A stretch of 64,000 nt of DNA from Acanthacorydalis orientalis (lineage: Eukaryota > Arthropoda > Insecta > Megaloptera > Corydalidae): NCBI GenBank assembly GCA_034766995.1, contig CM068314.1, positions 27,443,108 to 27,507,107 of the forward strand. Reading direction: 5' to 3'. The number at the start of each line of letters is the position of its first letter. Within the stretch, counting starts at the first letter, position 1. The notes beneath the pieces were generated by a model. That model searched no databases. It was not told the origin of the DNA and worked only from the letters and a program-made list of their open reading frames with translations. Of the stretch, positions 12,409 to 25,186 are shown one piece after another. The position numbers and the translations under genes are program-made.

Positions 12409-12777
12409 CTGTATTTGCAACAGATGTCAATAAATGATGAGGTTGTGCCATTGCTTGTAGATTTGCTAATGATGTTGTTACAACTTGCCCATTATTCAAA
12501 GCCAGGTTCACCATCTGATCAGCACTGTTAACATGATTCACAGGGATTGTCAGAATTGTTTGTGTTGCTATACCCTGAGATGTAGGAATCAGTAACTGGG
12601 CACCCTGAATTCCTTGGACAAGTTGTCCAGATGCAAGTATAAATTGTGGCATAGCAGCAGGTTGCTGGTTTGCAAGAAGTGGAGACACTGTTGTTGGTGG
12701 TTGTGCACTAATTCCAGGTGCTAATAATCCAGTAGGATTTGTTGCTGCGGTATTTGTACTTGTTGTGGGAATTGTTG
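12409..12777 (-). CDS. pdm3: POU class VI transcription factor, conserved Gln/Ala/Ile-rich exon
   Basis: Acceptor AG at 12779-12778 and donor GT at 12408-12407 (minus sense), 369 nt, phase 1 on both sides. It encodes TIPTTSTNTAATNPTGLLAP, LLANQQPAAMPQFILASGQ, then LVQGIQGAQLLIPTSQGIAT, QTILTIPVNHV and LALNNGQVVTTSLANLQAMA. The GQLVQGIQGAQLLIPT-QGIA--ILTIPV block resembles the Gln-rich region upstream of the POU domain in POU6F1/POU6F2. An ATG at 12688 is internal and not a start. The exon is followed by a short 113-nt intron. Confidence 0.92.
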
Positions 12778-13440
12778 CTAAAATAATTAATCAAATAAAC
12801 AAGATATATATATATATACATATATACTTTTTAAGATCAATAGATTAGAATTTTACTCGTTATACAGACGTTTTACGACATATAAAAATGTTTGAATAGG
12901 GTAAAAGCATAAATTGAAAAATAGAATAATTTATAATAACAAAAACAGAAACATATTTTAATCAATATTCGTTTTCATTCTTTAAAAAAAATAATAATTT
13001 ACATAACATTACATTTGTTTGTCTCTAATTGCGTGTTATATATTAATAATGCACATAAATAATTTAAAAATGAATATAATTGTAATCATGAATGTTAATT
13101 AAAAATGCAATAAATTTATTTTCAGAAATAAAAAATATACGAATTAAAATATTTTTAATATGATTTCTAAATTATTAAACTTTTTCTTGCAAAATAATTA
13201 TCACTCAATTATTGTTAAATTATTTTTTAAATATAATAGCGTGAATTAATAATAATAAACCACATAAGCGATATATAATAATTATAATTAAACAATTTAT
13301 AGAAAATCGTTTACTAAACGATCAAGCAATAAAATTCCCGTAAAGAATTAAAAGTCTTTGATTAACGATAAAAAGAAACTATGTTATTAAATTGAAATAG
13401 TTTACATCATTTGATTTTACAATATTAATAAATCACATAC

Positions 13441-13620
13441 CTGATGCACTAACGCTGAGATTCAACGGTGCATTGATGGTAGTAGGGCTGGACGAGGGTT
13501 GTTGCAATCGAGAAATACCTTGCAAACTAGCAGCGGCTGCCAAAGATGCTGTTACTTGTGGCAGGTTCTGCTGTAACGAGGCTAGGTTCTGCAGGTTCTG
13601 AAGCGTTACCATACTAGCCA
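13441..13620 (-). CDS. pdm3: POU class VI transcription factor, LQNLQNLASLQ exon
   Basis: A 180-nt exon between AG at 13622-13621 and GT at 13440-13439 (minus sense), phase 1 on both sides. It encodes a leucine/glutamine-rich stretch, ASMVTLQNLQNLASLQQNLP, then QVTASLAAAASLQGISRLQQ, then TINAPLNLSVSAS. APLNLS is a short motif found in several transcriptional repressors and in POU6 proteins. The first codon is an ATG split over the junction (A|TG), so this Met is internal if the upstream exon is used, but could serve as a start in other transcripts. Confidence 0.9.
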
Positions 13621-13868
13621 CTGGAACAATAAGAGTTACTGTAGTATACGCAAAAGTGATGTATTATTAAAAAACAAGTTTGAAATGAATGAGTAAAATT
13701 GTTTCTTTTCAGGGGATCTCATTTCACTATAGCAATTCATAAACGACCATATGAGAAATTTATAAACATAAAGTTCAGAAAATTTAATTTCGAATCTAAA
13801 GTTATACCTATCAAGTTATACATACATTTACTTTCTAATCCATGAAATTACTTTATCTTTTGATTTGA

Positions 13869-13869
<1 letters not shown>

Positions 13870-13946
<77 letters not shown>
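13870..13946. repeat. (CT)n-(TA)n compound microsatellite
   Basis: A CT run of about 23 bp passes directly into a TA run of about 54 bp inside a POU-gene intron. Confidence 0.97.
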
Positions 13947-13949
<3 letters not shown>

Positions 13950-14265
13950 ATAATATAATTATATCAACTTAAAACAATGCGAAAACCAAAAAAATTTGAA
14001 TTTCAAAATATGTAGGAACTTTTTGCTTCATAATGCATTTTAAAGGCGGTTAATTTAAGATCCTCAATTTGAAGTCATTACCGTATTTAATCTCGTATAA
14101 AGATTTATAAATTTTATTTCCTTCAAGTCACGCATTAAAAAAATGTTACTTTTCTAATATATACACAGTATTGATGTTTTTCATTGAAAAGAAAAAATGT
14201 ATATGTTGATTAACATCTTAATTCTTATGATGATCGAACAGTTTTTAGAAATCTGGTAATGCAAA

Positions 14266-15237
14266 ATGGATAAAATAGGAATTCGTGCAGTAATTCAATT
14301 CTTTTTTTGGAAGGGAATACAATAAAATAAGTCCATATGAAGATATGTTCTATATTGGGTAAATCTTGTCTTCCTATGAAACCACTCGACTTTGAGTGGA
14401 TGAATTTAAATGTGGCAGAACGAATATCGTAGATACAGCAGACTCAGAAGGCCCGAGAACAGCTGTTACACCAGAAATCATAGGTAAAGATAAACGCATT
14501 ACATTTTGCATAATGAATTGCGTATGGAAAAACTTTTCACAAGATGGGTGCCGCGTTTGGTCACTTCAGAGCAAAAACAAGTTCGTACGCGAACATCAAC
14601 CAACTTCTTGGAACTGTTTAAGAAGAATTCAACGAATTTCGTACAGTGTATTGTGACCATGGATAATACTTGTATTCACCATTACACACCAGAATCGAAA
14701 ACTGAATCAAAACAGTGGACTAAATTACGTGAAATGGCTCAAAAGAATCTTCACTCTTCACTCAGCTGGAAAAGTGATGGTAGCAAGTTTCTGAAATGCA
14801 AAAGGAATTTTTTTGATCGACTATCTTCAGAATAGAAAAACAATTACTGGTTAACACTACGCAGCGCTTTTGGAGAAGTTGAAGGCAGCGATCGAGGAAA
14901 AACGACCCGAAATGACCAAGAAAAAATGTTGTTTCACTATAATAATGCACTGGTTCATTCAAGCGTTGTCGCTCGGCAAAAATTGGTCAAATTGAAGTTT
15001 GAAATCCTTCCGCATTCACCGTATTCACTTGATTTGGTTCACTTAGACTTCCATCTGTTCCCGAAACTCGAAATTTCCCTGGTTGAAAAGCGATTTGAGT
15101 CGAATGAAGAGGCGATAGAGACCGCAAACGACTATTTTGAGGACTTCGAAGAAACCTACTTCCGAGAGCGAATTGCGAAGCTGGAGAAACGTTGGGGTAA
15201 GTGCATTGAGTTTCACAAGTATTATTTCGAAAAATAA
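14266..15237 (+). pseudogene. Mariner transposase, nearly full-length but inactive
   Basis: Antisense within an intron of the POU gene. Pieces of a mariner (DD34D) transposase run from an ATG at 14266 (MDKIGIRAVIQFF) to a TAA ending at 15237 (GKCIEFHKYYFEK). Readable parts include TAVTPEIIGKD, MEKLFTRWVPRLVTSEQKQV, TSTNFLELFKKN, VTMDNTCIHHYTPESK and LPHSPYSLDL. The frame changes several times. About 40 residues between the N-terminal domain and KLFTRWVPRL are missing. The first catalytic Asp (MDN) and the third (HLDF) remain, but the second is Asn (HYNNA, codon 14941-14943). The element is therefore dead. Terminal inverted repeats could not be placed with confidence. Confidence 0.9.
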
Positions 15238-16088
15238 AGTACACTTTGAAACTAAAGCTGTTGTCTCTAATATCGAACCAAGTTATTCTTCAAATCACTC
15301 TCATATATAGGGTGTACATATGTGTGTACCAACCAAGTTATTAATTATTTGAACAATTATTAATCGTTATTAATCGTTGTTTGTATATTTTAAGAAACAA
15401 ACAAAAAACAATAAAAACGAAATATTTTTTGTAATTTAACTCTTCTTGGGGTTTGATTCCTCATTATCATTATTTTTAACTAAGACGAGTTTTAATGTGG
15501 ACATTTCTATTAAGATGGATTTTTTTACATAACAACTTTTAGTATTGAAAATTTATAGAACATTTCATTATAAAAATGAGAATAACTTAAAAACAATTTA
15601 ATGAGTACAGAAAGATATACTTTTATAAACGGAAAACTTTATCATATTAAGGTCGCTTGGGAGTTTAATTATAATGAGTATACAGATATTATAAATTCGA
15701 AAATAAAAACATGGGTATACATAGTTTTTATATTTATTGTTTTAAATATTTACTTTCAAACTTATTTCTCATTCTTAATAGTTTTTAAAAAATATTTTGG
15801 TGCGAAAAAATTAAAAATAACAATATGTTTTTAGACAAAATAAATATAACTTTTTTTAATATTTTTTATTGAAATATTTCATTGGAAAAAAATTAATTTC
15901 TAATATATAAACGATATAAAAAAATGTTAAAACATAAAATCATAGAAAAATAGAACTATTTTAGGAAGATTATAATTTACATATATGATATATTTGCTCC
16001 AAGAGAGATTAAGAATTTGATTCGTGTTCAAAAAGATAATATGTAAATGTAATTAAAAATATTTTTTCCATTTAAAATGTATACTAAC

Positions 16089-16308
16089 TTGTGCCATTTA
16101 AATGCGCTGCAGCAGCCGCAGCGGCTACTTTACCAGCATCCATTTCATCAGGAGTCGCCGGTTCACTTCCTACGCCACGATTCTGTAATGCTGCGTTCAT
16201 CATTAACAGCTGTTGTTGACTTTGGTGAAATAAACCATTTGAAGATGTATCAATTCCCATTGTGGATGCTGGTTCGGGCGATCCGATACTACTTTCGTGA
16301 TCGCTATC
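16089..16308 (-). CDS. pdm3: POU class VI transcription factor, most upstream exon visible
   Basis: Acceptor AG at 16310-16309 and donor GT at 16088-16087 (minus sense), 220 nt, entering in phase 0 and leaving in phase 1. It encodes DSDHESSIGSPEPASTMGID, then SSNGLFHQSQQQLLMMNAAL, then RGVGSEPATPDEMDAGKVAA, an alanine run and HLNGT. Together with the downstream exons this gives 604 codons to the stop when the cassette is skipped. The acidic/Ser start is internal, because a good acceptor (ATTACAG) precedes it and an ATG at 16323 lies before that AG. The true N-terminus must be encoded further right, but I found no exon there that I can support. Confidence 0.88.
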
Positions 16309-17327
16309 CTGTAATAAAGACAATAGTATTCATAAAATTGTAAATAAACATATTTTAGAACAACATTGATACTATTATATTTTTCCTCTTGACTATTTAT
16401 TAGATTTTTAAAATTTTCATTTAACTGATTTTTATTATAAAATTTACTAAGTTAATAGTTTTTTCTTTAATATTTTTTTAATTTATCAATAAAATTTCGA
16501 ATTATAGTTACACAAAATACGCTTACACATATTTACATACATTTACAATGTATATATATATATATATATACATTGTCGATATTTTTATAGATTGAAATAT
16601 TTATCAAACACTAAAAAGTTCAATTATATTAAGATAAGATATTAAGAAGCAGGAAGTTAGCATTTGTAATATTAAATTATACAAATATGTCTAATAATAA
16701 GATGTATAAATTAAATAATAACTACAGCAATTTCTTCTTTCATTTTTATCAAGCAAACTTCATTCTACATTGTATTCTATAGCATTTGCCTTAAATTGAA
16801 AGATACATATCTTTAGTATAAGCCACTGATTATAATCCAGATTACTTGAAAGAGTTGATATATATTTTGATCGTATCTCGTATTTCATAGCATAAAACTT
16901 TATCTGCAGCAGACAACTTATAAAAAAGAGATAAAACTGTAACAATTTTTAATTTTCTCCTTGACTTCAACGTGAATTATCTCATATATAAAGATAATAA
17001 AAAACTTTCACATTTAATTTCGAGTTTAGAAAATCAGTTTCATAACTGATATGAATAAGAAGCACATTCAATGCGATATCCAATGATTGATCTTTGTACA
17101 AATTAATTTTCTAACTCAAAAAATAATACTTTTCAAATAGTTCACCTGTTTTATTTTTCAATTTGTTTCCTTAATGTGATATAATTATATTACTGAACAG
17201 TGATTTACTTTTCTGATATATTTTTTTTTTATTTTTATAATGAACATGCACTTTTATTCATTATATTATGTTATTTCTTACATAAAAGTATATTTTCAAA
17301 GGTATTATATTTAATAAAGCATATTTA

Positions 17328-17395
<68 letters not shown>

Positions 17396-18510
17396 AAAGA
17401 GAACTGTTAATAATATTTTATCAAAACTTATAATGTAATACAATTTATTTTTATAAAAAAAGTAATACAGTAAAGTACTGCAAATAATTAAAAGAAGTTT
17501 TTTTAAGAAATATTTTTTAATATATTTTCGTAGCTATTTAAGAATAGGAATAATTCGTTTACAAATTAAGTAATAAATTAATTAGAAATATTTGAATTTT
17601 ATAATAAATATATATTTTTTACGAATTAACTTACTACATATTTTAAAAACATGACTTTTAGTTAATTAGTTCAATTCACAAAAAGTAAATTTATTTAACC
17701 GCTCGAATAGTTTTAGAGCTAATATAATTTACTTGAAAATTGCACATATACACTCATAAAAATTTACTCCTCTTACTAGACGTTGAAATTGTTTCATTTA
17801 ATTTCAAAGATGAGATTATAAACTCTCGTTTTTAATGGAAAATAAAAAAAAGAATTACCTTGCTTTTCATTTTATTTTATTTTTCTTTGAAATTTCATCT
17901 AGCATATTTTTACACTTTTAATTAAAATTATAATCAATCGTTAATAAGTTAATTTAAAGAATAAATATTTTTAATTAGTCGATAAAATTGATGAAAAATA
18001 AAGTTTACCAATACAAAAATTTTATCAAATTTTTCAGGTAAAAAGGAAATGAATAATTATTATGTTAAGCTTCTGGCAGATATGAATTAATATGTAAATT
18101 ACCGATGTGGTAAAAAAATATGTAAAGAACTTCAATCTTAACAAGATTATAAATAAAACAAAAAGAAGAATAAATTAACAATATAAAAATAAGGAAGATA
18201 TTTAAAAAAGAAAATGTATGAATTCAACAAATATACTATTTTTCTATAGCTGGTCTTTAAAAAAAATTATAAAACTTATAAGAGGTTTTTAGGAAATTTC
18301 TCCTAAGTTTGTTAGGTTACTATAAAGAAGATTATCATTTTCTTTATTTAATCTGAAACATAATTAATTAAAAGAAAAAATATATGTAATTAGAAACAGC
18401 ACTATGGTTTCAAGTTATTTGTGAATGTAAATTAATTTCTTGATAATTACCAAATAATATGTATATCCGACATAGAAACATTATGCCGCGAAGTAAATAA
18501 ATGTATATAC
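16309..18510 (-). other. Presumed 5' intron of the POU gene, proximal part
   Basis: AT-rich DNA without recognisable exon. It contains a short (TA)n whose flanks (ACAATG at 16545 and CATTGT at 16571) make it a perfect 32-bp dyad, and a longer TA run at 17332-17392. Confidence 0.5.
17332..17392. repeat. (TA)n microsatellite
   Basis: Uninterrupted TA run of about 60 bp. Confidence 0.97.
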
Positions 18511-18513
18511 AAA

Positions 18514-18850
18514 CCATTTGCATGCTTTTAGATCACAGTGATCAGGTGCCGGGTTCGGAAACCATGTACCGCACATATGAGTATATGTTTAGGTGGGTGA
18601 CGGGTCAATAGTGACCCCCCTGTGTGCATCGTTGAGCCAGTATAGACAATACAGTGACCTCATAATGGCTGTAATCTAACGTAAATGTGTACAGTACATA
18701 CGAGGAACGGACATATAAGCTTTTATCTGCTTTTTATGGCTTCGGCGAATTCCCAAATGACCCGCAGATTAATCTGCACGGGGCTAAAAAATAATGTGGA
18801 AGGATGGCCAACCGTTAAATCGATCCGATCCGATTCGTTACGAACGAACT
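18514..18850. promoter_or_regulatory. Candidate conserved non-coding element with five dyads
   Basis: A block of clearly higher GC about 2.2 kb upstream of the first visible POU-gene exon. It holds an octamer (ATTTGCAT, 18516-18523) and dyads at 18531-18543, 18602-18617, 18688-18698, 18764-18777 and 18834-18844. The 18602-18617 site is GGGTCA-ATAG-TGACCC, two nuclear-receptor-type half sites inverted with a 4-bp spacer. The 18764-18777 site contains GATTAATC. Short reading frames here on both strands do not look like protein. Enhancer or alternative promoter are both possible. Confidence 0.4.
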
Positions 18851-19087
18851 GAAAATAATGTGCTTTGCGATTTTTATTGCGTGCTGTTTGTGAAGTTTTT
18901 TTTAGCAGCGAGAATGTATTTTTTTTTGCCAATATTTAAACTATATACGTGTATGTTCCTATTCAACTCGAAAATTATATTTTCATTTTATCCATGGATA
19001 GTTTCATAAGTATTTTTTTTATTATTAGTATCTTTTAATTACTACCCAAACTATGAAAAAGAGTATTTTTTAAAATAAATTTGAACA

Positions 19088-19227
<140 letters not shown>

Positions 19228-19808
19228 ATACTTTTACATGAAGAAAAAACTATAATTAAAAATATAGAAATGTGTAATATAGAAAATGAGTTGAAATTGT
19301 AAAAAATATATATAATTATATTAATAAATGAAATAAATTTCATTTATAATTTTGATATATATATAATTTGAAAATATATTTTACATTAAAATATTTGTCA
19401 AAGAATATCCTAAAGATTCAAAGTTTTTTTCGAATTCAGTCCTGATATTATTTATTTTTATAAACTTTCAATAAAAAACATATCTCTTCTTGTTGTTTTC
19501 CAGTAAATAACATTTTATTAAAGAATTAAAATACAGTACAAAAGTTATTAAATAATGTGATTTTTCGAAAGTATATTTCATTATTTTACTATTTTTAATG
19601 TAAAGCAAGATTCTATTCTAATTGATATATTTAATAATTAAAATTTGACAGTAATAAATGATTAAAACATGATTCCAGTTTTATAATATATAATGAAATG
19701 GTTTAAAATTACTGCCTGGAAATATTATAATAATTTGTATTCTTTTAGTGCCTGTTTTAGGATTTTACATTATTTTTTTTAATTGAAATCAGTTTTAGAG
19801 AACATACA

Positions 19809-19887
<79 letters not shown>
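19809..19887. repeat. (TA)n microsatellite
   Basis: About 78 bp of TA repeats with G interruptions. Confidence 0.97.
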
Positions 19888-19897
<10 letters not shown>

Positions 19898-20915
19898 CAC
19901 TATATATTGATGTGTAATTAATATGAAAACGTTGTTGAGAAAGTCATTTTAAGTACAAAATATAATATGAATTTAGATACTAGTACATTCAGTGTCATCA
20001 TTTTGTGTTATAGTAAATTCATAAACTTAATATTATGTTACCTTTTGACAGAATCAGTAAAACATAAAATATATTAGAATAAAATTATTTAATTGTTACA
20101 AAAAATGCTCGAACATGTGCTCAAGTATATATTTAATACTAACGATTCAATAAATAATACACGTGTAATATTATATTATTTTCACAAATTTAAATTTATG
20201 TGTTAATAATTCTTTGAATTACTTGTCCACGAATGAGTTTATTTTAAGATTATGCACTAGTTGATTTAACTGTCCTCAGAACGATCAATTTAAAAGTTAA
20301 TATTAATTTATAATTAATTCAAAATCTAAAGATTTTGAAGACCTTACGATGCAAACTCCATTCCATAATAAAGAGTTGTGTGTATTCGCTTGGCTTCTTT
20401 AATGAAGTGGGTGTTTCATTCAGATACCACATGCATCGTCGAATGCAAAATGAAGAATCTTCTAACATCTCATAGTAAAAACCTGAATATCATTCGACAT
20501 TAAAATGATCATTTATTTGATATTGCTCTTATGAATTTACTATCAATTTGATCTCTTGTTGTTACAAGAGTTAATTGAATAAGACCTATGTTCAAAGAAC
20601 ATTTTTTACCCGAAATGACCTCCAACAAAGTTCTTCAACGGTAAAGTTTTTTTTTACATTCATTATTAATCGCTTTGTGTGCATAAGTGTATATATACAA
20701 GTACACATATCTTCAAAGATATGTAATAATTATTTTAAGGGAAATGTAATAATATTAGGGAATATCGTTCAATAGCAATATTTAAAATTATGAAATATTA
20801 TCATTAAAAGGACGTTTTCTTTTGTTGTTATTTTCTTGACAGTAAAAAGTGAAGAAAAGTATTAGTTATGCTGAATATTTATAATACTTCATGAAAGGAT
20901 AATATTAAGATCAAA

Positions 20916-20918
<3 letters not shown>

Positions 20919-20976
<58 letters not shown>
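20919..20976. repeat. (TA)n microsatellite
   Basis: TA run of about 57 bp. Confidence 0.97.
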
Positions 20977-20978
<2 letters not shown>

Positions 20979-21491
20979 AACATAGACTTTTTCTGTTCGT
21001 ATATAATGACACCTCTAAAATGAACGAGGGACGTATATTAAATGAGTCAATTTCAGATGTGACCCTTTGTCAGAGATTAATTAATCAATCACAAAAATCT
21101 GCAAGTGGTAAAAAAGAGGGCGATTATATTTTCCAATATGTTTTGTAATGGTTTATGTATTAGATTGACATTTAATTTATGTGAGTAGAAATGTTTGTTG
21201 TTTTAAGGGTATTAATTGGCGATGATTTCGAATTTGTTGTTGAAGTATAATGAGATTTTCGAATAATCAAATAAGCTGTTTTTTGTATATTAAAAAATTC
21301 ATTAATACAACATTTCATGTTTGATTGGGTTTTTTCATTTATTTTATGTTACGTTTACATTTTAATAAAGAATAATTTTACAATTTTTTGCGCATTTTAT
21401 TACATTTTCGACAGTTTCGGAATATGTATTTTCATTTAAATTGACAAGTACAGTATTATTTTTTGAAAATTATTTTTTTTTACATATATAC

Positions 21492-21547
<56 letters not shown>

Positions 21548-22959
21548 GAAAAAGGAACAGACACAGAAAAAGAGTGAGTTTCGTAATATTAATAAGTATA
21601 AGAGTTTAAAAATATTTAAGAAAAACTCTAAGCTGATATTCTAAATTTATCTTATAATTCAAAATAAGAAATATAAAATTAGCAATTTTCTTCAACATTA
21701 GAAAAGAGGATTAAATTAAATATACGAATGATGGTAAAATATTTGTGTAATATGTATGCAGTATACCCGTTGGCTCATAATAAACGAATAGTATATTAAA
21801 GAAAGGTATGAATCGATGACCAACAGATAATCCTTATGTATTGGAGGTTTCAATTTTATAATATAATTAAGAGAAATTAATTTAATTTTTAGTTTGAATC
21901 TTGATAACAACCTCTTAAAAAATCATATCAATTAATTATAATTGTCCTTAAATATAGTTAAGAAATATAAAAATATAATAATTACTCTCGCAACTTCAAC
22001 TTATTTACTTAATGCAAAGATAAAGTTGCAAGCTGTTTTTTTTAAAAAAAATTTATACATAAATACTATCCAATATGTAAATTATAAATTTTAATATTTG
22101 TTGAAAATTTGTAAGCTTATATTTTTGTATAAATTAATAGGTTATATATATTTTTTTAAGAAAAATAAATATGACTTTTTTTAGTAATAGTTATTTAAAA
22201 GAAGCAACCCATCGTAATTAAATTAATATCTATAAAATAGTCCACAAAATACTTTTTATTATTAGTTTAAAAATAACAAGTATATATTTTAAAAATCTTT
22301 TCAAGAAGTTTAATTTTCTTATGTTGAATGCCATTAGGAACAAATGGAATTATTATTTTTATTATTTAAATGAATGTTTTATTTCATTTAAATATTTTTA
22401 ATTTAATTAGATTTATATAGGGTAACGTTTTGATACGAAAAATATTTCAAATATTATAGTACTTGATTTTAACACAAACATCTTTACTAAAATTATTTAT
22501 TTTCTTAACATAAGAATCTGTAATAAATTAATGATATATATGTATAATATATTCGAGAAATACTATGAATAATTCTGAAAATATAAAACGAAACAAAATA
22601 TTATTCATAATGAACTGTCAAGAGAATTGAAATGTTGATTTTCTAAACGGCTAGCAGAAAATTTCCATTACCTGGTACAAATCTATTTTATGTTTTGTGT
22701 TCTTTGTTTCGTTTATTAAAAAATATACAAAATTCGCAATAAAAAAATCATCAGAAATATTGAAATATTCAAAAGGATGCTAACAAAAAAATCACATCAA
22801 TCAAACCGCAATAATATCCATTCAAAATAATTTTAATAACTTCGCGTGACTTTCACAAATACAGTAATCAGAACATGCATAAATAACGAATATAAAAATG
22901 TAAATATAGTAATAATAATAATACGCCTCAATTGCACATTACATTACTCAATAAATACA

Positions 22960-23350
22960 GCTCTGCCCTCATCACGATGCCAGAAAATTTAACGATATGA
23001 CCAAACAGGACTGAACGCTGACCATACAATGACCATCGGCCAAGCAGAGAGAAAGAACCTCTTTGTCTAGTTAGTGTAATTAGTCCGACAGGCGTTCGCT
23101 TCGTCGACACCCGCACACCACCGCGTTTATCCATCGCAGACACCCCCGACGTACCTTATTTAAATGCAAATGAGCTTCATTTCGCAATATTAATGTTCTT
23201 CTCCCACCAACGTGGACTACCCGAAGAGTTTTAACCCATCCCTATCGAGTTTGCTTTCTCTTACTACGATTGGCCCCCACTTGCCGCTTATGCCTATCCA
23301 ACACTCATCCCCCTGATATGGACGTATGAAACGAATGGGATCCTGTATGA
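22960..23350 (-). promoter_or_regulatory. GC-richer island with octamer and TATA-like box on the POU-gene strand
   Basis: This is one of the strongest composition islands in the window. Read on the minus strand, the transcription direction of the POU gene, an octamer ATTTGCAT (23171-23164) is followed at once by TTAAATAAGG (23163-23154), a TATA-like box, and then by GC-rich sequence. Three TGACCA motifs occur at 22998, 23019 and 23030. A minus-strand frame (22928-23143) continues from an ATG at 23134-23132 but resembles no protein I know. I read the block as a candidate alternative promoter or enhancer. Confidence 0.4.
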
Positions 23351-23960
23351 CGCGTGATATCATTTTTTTATGAAGTGACATAACGTTTAATTAATTAAAA
23401 TGGGTTCGTACAGCGAATATATCTTCATATTAAATGGAATCTTTGACTGTGTATGAACGATTTTCGATTTTTCAACACAATACAAACATCAATGATTAAA
23501 AAATTTTACGCAAATATATCGTTTCGTTTCAAACATTCTATTTGTATTAGAATGTCTACAAACAATATCACCAATTCATTATCATGTACATTAAGCGAAA
23601 TTTTGAAATAGTTTCAAAAAGCGGCTTGTTTTTCAATATATGTGAAATATATTATTTTTTACTACAAATATATTTACTGAAATGAATTACTGAACATGGC
23701 AAAAATAATTCACTTTTCAATTACATTCTAAAGTAACATTAAAGATAAATTATTATCAGAAATTATTTTGTATTTTTTAATAAGATTAATTAATTGAACT
23801 GAATTCAATTTTTTATACTGATATACTAAATACTTTCATTTTTATCTCTTTTCTTAATGAGAACAACTCTTTGTCGACTGGATTTTAAAATGGAATACTA
23901 TCATAAAAATATTAAAATAAGTGAATATTTTTAATTTATTATTCAGTAAATTTATTATTT

Positions 23961-23999
23961 TGATATACTTGTTATACTTGATATACTTTGATATACTTG
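23961..23999. repeat. Short minisatellite, GATATACTTG-like units
   Basis: Four imperfect 9-11 bp units sharing ATACTT follow one another. Confidence 0.8.
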
Positions 24000-25139
24000 T
24001 TTACCTTTAGACTGATGTATTTGTATTGCTTTTATTATTGATTTTAGCATAACAATAGATTTGTTCAAAAATTAACAACGACAGTATTATAAATAATATA
24101 TATGTAGGGATACAAATAACAAAAAATAATTTTATATTTATGAAATATTTAAATGTGGTTAAACATTTGATATTTGAATGAAAGCTTAAGTATATAAACA
24201 TTTGAAAATACTTTCTGACAATTTCAACTACATAAATTTAAAAAAAAATCAGTTTAAATTTTTTTGAAAAAATACATTTTATATACATCAGTTTAGATTC
24301 GCTTTTTAAAATAAAATAATCACTCTTTTTTATAAATATTTATTGAAAATTTGATAATAAATATAACTTATATTTAACAATGTATTTAATTAACATTTAA
24401 AAGTTAAACGCTAACCAATTAATTTATATTTATTGTTTCATAGCTTCTTATAATTCTAAATTAATTTTTCAATAAAAATTACTAGTAATGTTTTATTTTT
24501 ATGTTTTAATATTTTTAGTGAGAATTTTATTTATTCCTTGATGCCTTTTAAAAATAAAAATAAGATATTTTTTAACATATCAGATATAATTAGAAAAATT
24601 AAAAACAATATTAAAAAGTGGATGAAAATTGCCAAAATTTCTATCCATTATTCTTTTATTATTCTAAAATAATATGAAAAATTTTAAAGTTATGACTTAA
24701 GTCAAGACATTTCGTCAATTTGGAATTAACATATTTTGACATTCGCATGTACAATGATAATCATTAATACTATTTATAAATTTAGCTAAATCGTCAAAAA
24801 AGAAAAAAAATATTTCTTAATACAATTTTCAGGCTCCGGATTTCAGTTATACTGTTTAAAAATTCTGCTACTAAATACAAAGTGCAGATATTTGCGAATT
24901 TCGAAATTTGAATATTTTTGTCTGATATTTTTCTTCCAATATATTTTTAAATTATATTTATATATTTGTTTTATATAAAAACCATGTTGTTTATAGAGAA
25001 ATTTAAACCTTATATAGTAACAATCATCTATATTTCTTAATAATGCTTTTTCTGGTATTACTTAGCATTGATGATTGATACTTTGTATAAACATTGATTC
25101 GTATTTTTACAAGAATCTTTCTTTTATGAAATTCAGTTG

Positions 25140-25186
25140 TTATATATATATATATATACATATATGTGTGTGTGTGTGTGTGCGTG
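25140..25186. repeat. (TA)n-(TG)n compound microsatellite
   Basis: A TA run followed by TG repeats, immediately left of a composition island. Confidence 0.95.

Larger units (their letters stand above)
13621..16088 (-). other. pdm3: Intron of the POU gene containing a mariner remnant
   Basis: A 2.47 kb intron. It holds a (CT)n-(TA)n microsatellite (13870-13946) and a decayed mariner transposase on the opposite strand (14266-15237). From 15240 to 16080 only AT-rich DNA is seen. A 77-codon plus-strand frame at 15601-15834 is rich in Phe, Ile, Tyr and Lys and is probably chance. Confidence 0.7.

Noticed and set aside
14987..15244. Minus-strand frame of 85 codons over the mariner
   Set aside because: Antisense shadow of the transposase remnant.
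15601..15834. Plus-strand frame of 77 codons in a POU-gene intron
   Set aside because: Composition is that of translated AT-rich DNA; no known family.
9048..16308. Identity as nubbin/pdm2 (POU class II)
   Set aside because: The homeodomain KKRKRRTSFTPQA and CNKRQALKN, and the POU-specific TEGPAYSQSAICR, are class VI (pdm3/POU6), not class II.
22928..23143. Minus-strand frame starting MDKRGGVRV as an N-terminal exon of the POU gene
   Set aside because: No consensus donor in phase 0 to match the acceptor at 16308, and no resemblance to known POU6 N-termini.
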